Both the position numbers and the translations under genes were made by a program. From contig NZ_RKST01000031.1 of NCBI RefSeq assembly GCF_003934165.1, forward strand, positions 1 through 46,972: a stretch of 46,972 nucleotides of DNA, given 5' to 3'. This DNA comes from Borborobacter arsenicus (GTDB lineage Bacteria; Pseudomonadota; Alphaproteobacteria; Rhizobiales; Rhizobiaceae). Under the pieces are notes generated by a model that worked only from the letters and a program-made list of their open reading frames with translations, did no database searches and had not been told where the DNA came from. Numbering within the stretch: position 1 is the stretch's first letter; each line of letters begins with the position of its first letter. This document shows positions 41,522 to 46,972 of this stretch, in pieces.

Positions 41522-42562
41522 ATGAGCAGCAACAAAGAGCACAAAAGGAACAACTATCACCACGATGACGGCAGTGCCGATCGCGAGCTTTCTGCCGTTG
41601 CGGAGGCCGACGCCCAATCGCAGCCGGTCAAGAAAAAGAAATCGGGTGGCCGGTATGGAAAAAAGCTCGCCAAGTTGCAGATCGAGCTTGCTTACCTGCA
41701 AGCCTGGGTGAAGTCCTCCGGGGCGCGTATCGTGATCATCTTCGAAGGACGCGATGCGGCCGGGAAAGGCGGGGTGATCAAGCGCATCGTTGAGCGGCTC
41801 AGTCCGCGCGTGTTCCGGGTTGTCGCGCTGCCGGCGCCCACGGATCGGGAGAAGAGCCAGATCTACATGCAGCGCTACATCCACCAACTGCCGGCTGCCG
41901 GGGAGGTCGTGATATTCGACCGCTCCTGGTACAACAGGCCCGGTGTCGAGCGCGTGATGGGCTTTTGCAGCGAGAAGAAGGCACGCCGCTTCCTCGAATT
42001 GGCGCCGCGTTTCGAGGCTGCCATCGTCGAAAGCGGCATAACCCTGCTCAAATATTTCCTGGACGTGAGCGAAGAGGAGCAAGAGAAGCGTTTCCGCCAG
42101 CGGATCGATGATCCCCTGCGGCAGTGGAAACTGAGCCCGATGGACATAGAATCATATCGGCGCTGGTGGGACTACACGCGCGCCTACAACGAGATGATCC
42201 GCGCAACGGACACGGAGCATGCCCCTTGGTGGATCGTTCCCTCCGATGACAAGGAGCGAGCCCGGGTCAACTGCATCGCGCATCTGCTCAGTTCGATCCC
42301 CTATCAACGTGTCGAGTTCCAGAAGCCTAAGCTGGGTAAACGGCAGAAGCGACCCGACGACTTCGTGGAAGACGCGTATCCGCGCCGCGTGGTGCCGGAG
42401 GTGCTGGAGTACGCGAGTTCCGATGATCAGCCCGTGCTCCACTCTCTTTCCAACGGAGGAAGTTCAAATGCCGGACATCCACAAGACCGATACGCCGCCG
42501 AGCGCCGAGCAGCTTCGGATGATGCTGCTTCAGGAGCAGATGGAGGAAGCGAACAAGTTTGA
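41522..42562 (+). CDS. ppk2: polyphosphate kinase 2 (PPK2)
   Basis: A 346-residue protein with GGGAGAGAG before the ATG. The PPK2 core has the Walker A motif FEGRDAAGKGGVIKR (about residues 76-90), Walker B VVIFDRSWYNRPGVE, and lid-region residues RFRQRIDDPLRQWKLSPMD. It transfers phosphate between polyphosphate and nucleoside diphosphates, usually favouring NTP formation. The core ends near YPRRVVPEVLEY; the last 45 or so residues are low-complexity and are read over the ribosome-binding site and first 95 bases of the next gene. The tail may be a product of a lost upstream stop codon. The N-terminal 50 residues are charged and poorly conserved. Confidence 0.9.
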   Translation: MSSNKEHKRNNYHHDDGSADRELSAVAEADAQSQPVKKKKSGGRYGKKLAKLQIELAYLQAWVKSSGARIVIIFEGRDAAGKGGVIKRIVERLSPRVFRVVALPAPTDREKSQIYMQRYIHQLPAAGEVVIFDRSWYNRPGVERVMGFCSEKKARRFLELAPRFEAAIVESGITLLKYFLDVSEEEQEKRFRQRIDDPLRQWKLSPMDIESYRRWWDYTRAYNEMIRATDTEHAPWWIVPSDDKERARVNCIAHLLSSIPYQRVEFQKPKLGKRQKRPDDFVEDAYPRRVVPEVLEYASSDDQPVLHSLSNGGSSNAGHPQDRYAAERRAASDDAASGADGGSEQV

Positions 42563-42929
42563 AAAGCAAAAAGCCAAGGAGCAGGAGAAGCTCGCGGCTT
42601 TTACTGAGGACTTTCTGAAAAATCAGGTCACGGAAAACGAGATCGCGGTGGTTCGCCGTCTCGTCATGAACGCCGGCAAGGCCGGCAAGTTCGAGGCAAT
42701 GGTTTATAGTTTCCCTTCCGACCTCTGCACCGATAGCGGACGAGCCATCAACAGCGGTGATCCAAGATGGGCTGACACGCTGCAGGGAAAGGCGAAGGAA
42801 TTCTATAATCGATTCCTCGAACTCGGGAAACCACAAGGCTTCAAGCTCAAGGCCATGATCGTAACCTTCCCAGGTGGTATTCCCGGCGATGTCGGCTTTT
42901 TTCTGAACTGGGCACCGGATTCCAAATAG
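42468..42929 (+). CDS. unknown 153-residue protein overlapping ppk2
   Basis: It starts MPDIHKTDTPP, with GGAGGA nine bases upstream, and overlaps the 3' end of ppk2 by 95 bp in another frame. Residues 15-50 form a charged helix, likely a coiled coil (LRMMLLQEQMEEANKFEKQK). The rest is a compact domain (FEAMVYSFPSDLCTDSGRAINSGDP; FKLKAMIVTFPGGIPGDVGFFLNW). I do not recognise the family. The position directly after ppk2 suggests co-transcription and perhaps a link to polyphosphate metabolism. Good ribosome-binding site and clear coding pattern make it a real gene. Confidence 0.75.
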   Translation: MPDIHKTDTPPSAEQLRMMLLQEQMEEANKFEKQKAKEQEKLAAFTEDFLKNQVTENEIAVVRRLVMNAGKAGKFEAMVYSFPSDLCTDSGRAINSGDPRWADTLQGKAKEFYNRFLELGKPQGFKLKAMIVTFPGGIPGDVGFFLNWAPDSK

Positions 42930-43428
42930 GCTTGGCTGCGCCTTCGTCAGTGACTTGTGATCATCAAGAGGCAGGGAACGGATGGCTGAAGTGATTGCGA
43001 TCGATCCACGCCACGCGATCGAAGCGGAGGCGCACGATGCATTTCAGGAGTGCCTGGGGCAAGCGCGCGAACGGCGGCTGGCGTCTTCTCGCAGCCATGC
43101 GGTGAACGCACGAATGCTTGGATCATCCTTCCGGTCCTTGCGATAATGAAGGCAGAACGGAGATCCGCATTCGCGGCTTCACCGCAAAGCCGCTTCAGGC
43201 GGCTGTGGGCGATGTCCTTGTCGATGAAACCCAGCCGACCGAACCTGCTTTCTCGATAAGCTGGGTAATGACCCACCCGAACTCAAGCTGGCCTATGCCC
43301 GGCTCGTCGTCCAGCAGGTTAGGTCGAGGGCAAGGAAATCCGTACAAGGCTCAAAAGCAGCCCTGGCACGCGCTGTATCTCACGGTGCGACAGGAAATCC
43401 GCCTAAAGTTCTCTCATTTGTTCGGGAA
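42930..43428. other. 499-bp region beside tRNA-Glu with no convincing gene
   Basis: A 54-codon plus-strand frame at 42982-43146 (MAEVIAIDPRHAIEAEAHD...) has a weak ribosome-binding sequence but no recognised domain. The other frames here overlap each other and look like noise. The region may be the decayed edge of an insertion next to tRNA-Glu; no integrase remnant could be recognised. Confidence 0.4.
42982..43146 (+). CDS. doubtful short ORF, possible gene remnant
   Basis: 54 codons beginning MAEVIAIDPRHAIEAEAHDA with AGGCAGGG eight bases upstream. The first half has the look of a helical protein; the end is rich in Arg and Ser and resembles out-of-frame reading. It may be the remaining 5' end of a broken gene. 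No family is recognised. Confidence 0.25.
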   Translation: MAEVIAIDPRHAIEAEAHDAFQECLGQARERRLASSRSHAVNARMLGSSFRSLR

Positions 43429-43503
43429 TGGTACGCCCAAGGGGAATCGAACCCCTGTTTGCGCCGTGAGAGGGCGCCGTCCTGACCGCTAGACGATGGG
43501 CGC
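43429..43503 (-). tRNA. tRNA-Glu (anticodon CTC), CCA encoded
   Basis: The minus strand folds as a standard cloverleaf: acceptor GCGCCCA with TGGGCGT, D arm TCTAGCGGTCAGGA, anticodon stem GCGCC/GGGCGC-type pairing (GCGCC with GGCGC) around the 7-base loop CTCTCAC with anticodon CTC, and T arm AGGGG-TTCGATT-CCCCT. CCA follows at 43431-43429. The first acceptor pair is G-U. tRNA-Glu genes are frequent integration sites for genomic islands, and accessory-looking DNA lies on its 3' side. Confidence 0.95.
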
Positions 43504-43616
43504 AGCCGAGAGGCGCGATATAGGCTGGCCATCGGGAAAATGCAACCGGCTTTCTGCGCTACCGGTTGAATCCGTTGGATCAACCCCAAACCGGCCTGCC
43601 ATGGCTGCTGTCTTTC

Positions 43617-43997
43617 TTACTGCGTCTTCAGCGTCAGCTTGCCAACGATACGCCGCTCGCTCATGTCATAAAGGAAGATGGCGCGGCTGCCGTCTTCAAG
43701 CTCGGCATCGATCGAGACGCGGTTTCCCGCCAGCGCATGCGACAACACCTTCGCGCCGGCCGGCAGCATTATGTCGCCGCTGATGAAGGAATCCTCGGCC
43801 GAGGACGGTACGGTCGCACCATTGGCCGCAACCGGCGTATCGCCGCTGGTCTTGTAGACAACGGCCGCCAGCACCGCCATAAGGGCGACGAACAAGAGGC
43901 CGATATTGATGACGGCAAAGCGCAGCAATTTGCGGCGAACCTTTTCCACCGCCGGGTCGAGCGGCTTGTCGGCGTCATCTGGTATTTGCGTGGCCAT
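43617..43997 (-). CDS. small bitopic membrane protein
   Basis: A 126-residue protein from the ATG at 43997. A charged cytoplasmic N-terminus (DKPLDPAVEKVRRKLLRFA) is followed by one transmembrane helix (VINIGLLFVALMAVLAAVVY, about residues 31-50). The outer domain is beta-rich, with IMLPAGAKVLSHALAGNRVSIDAELEDG and ending IFLYDMSERRIVGKLTLKTQ. I recognise it only as a conserved rhizobial protein found next to the RluA-type gene. It is divergent from that gene with 24 bp between the start codons, so the two share a promoter region. Confidence 0.75.
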   Translation of the reverse strand: MATQIPDDADKPLDPAVEKVRRKLLRFAVINIGLLFVALMAVLAAVVYKTSGDTPVAANGATVPSSAEDSFISGDIMLPAGAKVLSHALAGNRVSIDAELEDGSRAIFLYDMSERRIVGKLTLKTQ

Positions 43998-44021
43998 GGC
44001 GTCCTTGGTCCGGAAGGGATG

Positions 44022-45053
44022 ATGCGCGAACCTGATAGCGAAGCCGGCAGCTCTTTGAAAGGCCTGCGCGCCGAAGCCGATGCCGCAGGCTCGCGCCTCG
44101 ACCAGTGGCTGGCCGCACAACTCGGCGGAGATTTCTCCCGCAGCCGCCTGCAGGCGCTGATCCGCCAGGGTGCGGTGCGCCTCAACGGCAGGGTCGTGGA
44201 CGAGCCGAAGCGCAAGCTGGCCGCCGGCGACGTGATAGAACTGGAACTGCCGCAGGCCGAGCCGGCCGAGCCTCAGGCGGAAGCCATCGCGCTTGCTGTT
44301 CTTTACGAGGATGAAGATCTGATCGTCATCGACAAGCCGGCCGGGCTTGTCGTCCATCCCGGCGCCGGCAACTGGACCGGCACGCTGGTCAATGCGCTGA
44401 TCCATCATTGCGGCGACAGCCTGTCGGGCATCGGCGGGGTGAAGCGGCCGGGCATCGTGCACCGGCTCGACAAGGACACCAGCGGCGTCATGGTGGCGGC
44501 CAAGACCGATCGCGCCCATCGCGCCCTGTCGGAGGCCTTTGCCGACCATGGCCGCGAGGGCGACCTCGAGCGCGCCTATGTCGCGCTGGTCTGGAACATT
44601 CCGGTACGACTGACCGGAACCATCGATGCCGCTTTGGGTCGCGCCGCCGACCGGACGCGGCGCGCCGTGGTGCCGGGCGAGCGTGAGGACGCGCGCCATG
44701 CGCTCACCCACTACACCGTGCTCGAACGCTATGGCCAGGCCGGCGGGAAAGACTCCGCGCCTGCCGCTCTGGTCGAGTGCCGTCTGGAGACCGGCCGCAC
44801 GCACCAGATCCGCGTGCATATGGCCCATATCGGCCATCCGCTGGTCGGCGATCCGGCCTATGGGCTGTCCTTCCGCACCAAGGCAAACCGCCTGCCCGAA
44901 CCGCTGAAGGCGATGGTGACCGGGCTCACACGCCAGATGCTTCATGCAAGGTTGCTGGCATTCCGCCACCCCTCCACCGGTGAGATAATGCGCTTCGAGG
45001 CTCCGCTGCCGGCGGACATGGCCGAAATCGTCGAGGGTTTTCGGCGGATATAG
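44022..45053 (+). CDS. RluA/RluD-type large-subunit pseudouridine synthase
   Basis: A 343-residue protein (an ATG at 44019 directly precedes). The N-terminal S4 RNA-binding domain (about 15-75) has AGSRLDQWLAAQLGGDFSRSRLQALI and VRLNGRVVDEPKRKL. The catalytic domain has VIDKPAGLVVHPG, the catalytic aspartate in HRLDKDTSGVMVAAK, and the RTHQIRVHMAHIGHPLVGDP motif. It should convert specific uridines of 23S rRNA to pseudouridine. The layout with S4 domain favours RluD or RluC over RluA. In related genomes this gene is usually followed by rpoH; here it is followed by an amidohydrolase and an IS. Confidence 0.92.
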   Translation: MREPDSEAGSSLKGLRAEADAAGSRLDQWLAAQLGGDFSRSRLQALIRQGAVRLNGRVVDEPKRKLAAGDVIELELPQAEPAEPQAEAIALAVLYEDEDLIVIDKPAGLVVHPGAGNWTGTLVNALIHHCGDSLSGIGGVKRPGIVHRLDKDTSGVMVAAKTDRAHRALSEAFADHGREGDLERAYVALVWNIPVRLTGTIDAALGRAADRTRRAVVPGEREDARHALTHYTVLERYGQAGGKDSAPAALVECRLETGRTHQIRVHMAHIGHPLVGDPAYGLSFRTKANRLPEPLKAMVTGLTRQMLHARLLAFRHPSTGEIMRFEAPLPADMAEIVEGFRRI

Positions 45054-45260
45054 GGGCCCGGCCCGACTGCCAGCGAGATACCCGGCCCGGCGCCGAAATC
45101 GCAAAATCCGGCCTCACCAATTATCGGCAAACTGGAATCAATGATTTCAGAAACTGGACATATGAGTTGCTGTCCCCAGAACTGAATATGGCTGTGTCGT
45201 AAAAGGGGGTGATTACGTTTCGATCGTTACGTTCGGATAAGCTTTTGCAATGGAGGAGAA

Positions 45261-46898
45261 ATGCGGAAGTCAATTCAAATAATAACGCTTGCCAGCAGCG
45301 TTGCAGTTTCTTCGTTGATCTGCTCTCAAGCTATCGCAATAGAGCAGATATATTTTGGCGGCCCCATTGTTACGATGAAAGATTCCGCCCTGTTTGCCGA
45401 AGCAATTGCGGTGGACGAGGGCCGAATCGTAGCTGTCGGCTCCAAGGAAGACATCGAGGCACTGGCCGACGACGCAACCGAGCGGGTCGACCTGCAGGGC
45501 AAGACGCTCATGCCTGGCTTCATCGATCCGCATGGACATATGATGTCGGCGGGGACAGCGGTGCTGAGCCAGGCGGATCTCAATCCGCCGCCAATGGGGA
45601 AAGTCACCGACATGGCAGGATTGATTGCCAAGCTCAAGGAGCACGGCGATTCGAACCCGGACGCCGCCGTGGTCCGCGGGAGCCGTTATGACGACACGCT
45701 GATCGCGGAGAATCGCCACCCGACACGCGAGGACCTCGATCAGGTGAGCACCACGCGCCCTGTGGTTGTCACGCATATTTCCGGCCACGTCACGGTTGGA
45801 AACTCAAAAGCGCTGGAAATGGCCGGCGTTACGGCAGAGACGAAGGATCCGGATGGGGGCCGCATCGCAAAAGATGCAAATGGCCAACCGAATGGAGTCA
45901 TGGAAGGCAATGCGGGCGCACTGCTGCGCAAGCTGATCCCCAAGGACACCAAGGAAGACGAGCTTGCCGCGATCCGAAAGGGTTCGGAAATGTGGGCGGC
46001 TGCCGGTTTCACCACGGCAAACGACCAGTTCGGAGATCCGGCCATAATCGACGCCTACAAGAAGGCGATCGACGACGGCGATTTCAAGGTCCGCCTCACC
46101 TATTGGCCGCGCGTCACCACCATCGAAGCGGCGAGCAAATTCCCCACGGTGAAATCGGGAACCGATGTAAGCGAGGGGCGCAACCTCATCCACCAGGGCC
46201 CGCTCAAGCTGGTCATCGACGGCTCGCCCCAGGGCTATACGGCGCATTTCTCCCAGCCCTATATGACGCAACGCGCTCATGACCACGGCGATTACAAGGG
46301 CTTTTCCTACTGGGACGACCGCAAGGCCTTCTTCTCCTTCGTCAAAAGGCTGCACCGCGACGGCTGGCAGATGACGACGCATGCCAATGGCGATCAGGGC
46401 ATCCAGGACATTCTCGATGCCTATTCGGCGGCGCAGCGGACCTATCCTCGCAATGATGCCAGGCACACGATCCAGCATGCGCAGTTCACGCGGCCGGACC
46501 AGCTTGTCCAGATGGCGGCGCTGAACGTCAATCCAAGCTTCTTCATCGGTCATACATTCTACTGGGGCGACCGACACAAGAACGTGTTCTTCGGAAAGGC
46601 GCGGGCAGAACATATCAGCCCGATGAAGGGGGCACTTGAACACAAGCTGATCCCAACCACCCACACCGACACCTGGGTCACTCCCATTGACGGTATCCAG
46701 ATGATCTGGTCGTCGGTGAATCGTGTTTCCACCAGCGGCGACACAATCGGCGAAGGACAGCGCATCGATCCGCTGGACGCAATGAAGGCCATCACCGTCA
46801 ACGCGGCGTGGCAGTATTTCCAGGAGGACATCAAGGGTACCATCGAACCCGGCAAGCTGGACGCCCGCATTAACCTCGCGCGGTTGGTGATTTCGTGA
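45261..46898 (+). CDS. exported amidohydrolase (YtcJ-like), C-terminus altered
   Basis: A 545-residue protein with GGAGGAG six bases before the ATG. The signal peptide is IITLASSVAVSSLICSQAIA. The amidohydrolase domain shows the metal-binding DPHGHMM motif (about residues 92-98), the VTHISGHVTVGNSKAL stretch, and later histidines in THANGDQG and HTIQHAQF. Family members hydrolyse amides or related bonds; the substrate is unknown. The end is unusual: after GTIEPGKL the expected ADLV-type strand and final 30 or so residues are replaced by DARINLARLVIS and a stop. An IS transposase gene starts 35 bp later, so insertion of that element probably removed the C-terminus. Activity is doubtful. Confidence 0.82.
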   Translation: MRKSIQIITLASSVAVSSLICSQAIAIEQIYFGGPIVTMKDSALFAEAIAVDEGRIVAVGSKEDIEALADDATERVDLQGKTLMPGFIDPHGHMMSAGTAVLSQADLNPPPMGKVTDMAGLIAKLKEHGDSNPDAAVVRGSRYDDTLIAENRHPTREDLDQVSTTRPVVVTHISGHVTVGNSKALEMAGVTAETKDPDGGRIAKDANGQPNGVMEGNAGALLRKLIPKDTKEDELAAIRKGSEMWAAAGFTTANDQFGDPAIIDAYKKAIDDGDFKVRLTYWPRVTTIEAASKFPTVKSGTDVSEGRNLIHQGPLKLVIDGSPQGYTAHFSQPYMTQRAHDHGDYKGFSYWDDRKAFFSFVKRLHRDGWQMTTHANGDQGIQDILDAYSAAQRTYPRNDARHTIQHAQFTRPDQLVQMAALNVNPSFFIGHTFYWGDRHKNVFFGKARAEHISPMKGALEHKLIPTTHTDTWVTPIDGIQMIWSSVNRVSTSGDTIGEGQRIDPLDAMKAITVNAAWQYFQEDIKGTIEPGKLDARINLARLVIS

Positions 46899-46932
46899 TT
46901 CAATCTGGCCGTCATGATTTGGAGGCGGGACG

Positions 46933-46972
46933 ATGGAACAGAGGTCGCTATTCGGGCTTTCGGAGCATCTTG
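46933..46972 (+). CDS. IS5-like transposase, N-terminal fragment (continues beyond window)
   Basis: The window ends 13 codons into a frame reading MEQRSLFGLSEHL, preceded by GGAGG eight bases upstream. This opening matches my memory of rhizobial single-ORF IS5-family transposases (MEQRSLFGLSEHLE...). The element's left end should lie between about 46855 and 46930, within or just after the 3' end of the amidohydrolase gene. The subgroup differs from the fragment at the left edge. Confidence 0.6.
   Translation, partial: MEQRSLFGLSEHL

Noticed and set aside
42947-43276. 109-codon minus-strand frame near tRNA-Glu
   Set aside because: No ribosome-binding site, domain or plausible composition. 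It overlaps another weak frame on the plus strand.
1-46972. The two edge IS fragments as ends of a composite transposon
   Set aside because: The visible tail (left) and head (right) appear to come from different IS5 subgroups, so a simple composite transposon is not supported by what can be seen.

Overview
The window is GC-rich DNA of an alphaproteobacterium, most likely Hyphomicrobiales close to Mesorhizobium. This rests on the protein families (DUF900 lipoprotein, FixJ-type regulator, the RluA-type synthase beside tRNA-Glu) and on interspersed palindromic repeats of the type common in that group. No rRNA, CRISPR array, prophage or replication origin was seen. The left edge is the 3' end of an IS5-family transposase gene (2..118). 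The right edge is the start of a different IS5-like transposase gene (46933..), just after an amidohydrolase gene that lacks its normal C-terminus.

Layout. 115-4337: a small lipoprotein, a frameshifted AraC-type regulator, a membrane-anchored regulator-like protein and an alpha/beta-hydrolase lipoprotein. 4512-11913 (minus): a compact eight-gene run with a secreted HAD hydrolase, a DUF1622 membrane protein, a formylglycine-generating enzyme with both active-site cysteines, a BASS-type transporter, two sulfatases with a C-T-A-G-R maturation motif, a DUF202 membrane protein and a small periplasmic protein. 12314-18347 (plus): a small helical protein, an outer-membrane protein and two tandem MscS-type channels. 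18458-22393 (minus): an AI-2E-type permease, a small exported protein, an HlyD-type adaptor with a membrane partner, and a paralogue of the small helical protein. 22601-27693: a two-component system (sensor kinase, FixJ-like regulator, single-domain receiver) divergent from a TPR regulator-like protein. 27875-36964 (plus): an Orn/Lys/Arg-type decarboxylase, AspT-type antiporter, aspartate 4-decarboxylase, second AspT-type antiporter and porin. 37282-42929 (plus): DUF3300, DUF2950, SulP transporter, polyphosphate kinase 2 and an unknown 153-aa protein. 43429-45053: tRNA-Glu, a small membrane protein and an RluA-type pseudouridine synthase, which look like chromosomal backbone. 45261-46972: truncated amidohydrolase and IS start.

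How it fits together. A 15-bp motif, GYTACNGTWACKTRC, lies upstream of six transcription units, with a weaker seventh copy. A 17-bp version (27682-27698 and 37103-37119) is identical at two heads 9.4 kb apart. The units it heads are the sulfatase operon, both small helical genes, the outer-membrane/MscS pair (weakly the second MscS), the decarboxylase/antiporter operon and the DUF3300-PPK2 operon. A different palindrome, TGTCC-N4-GGACA, occurs twice and only around the two-component genes. I infer that positions about 4.5-43 kb form one co-regulated envelope/acid/energy-stress island, with decarboxylation-antiport proton consumption, mechanosensitive channels, polyphosphate metabolism and envelope proteins under a common, unidentified regulator. 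The motif is seen directly in the sequence; the shared physiology is inference.
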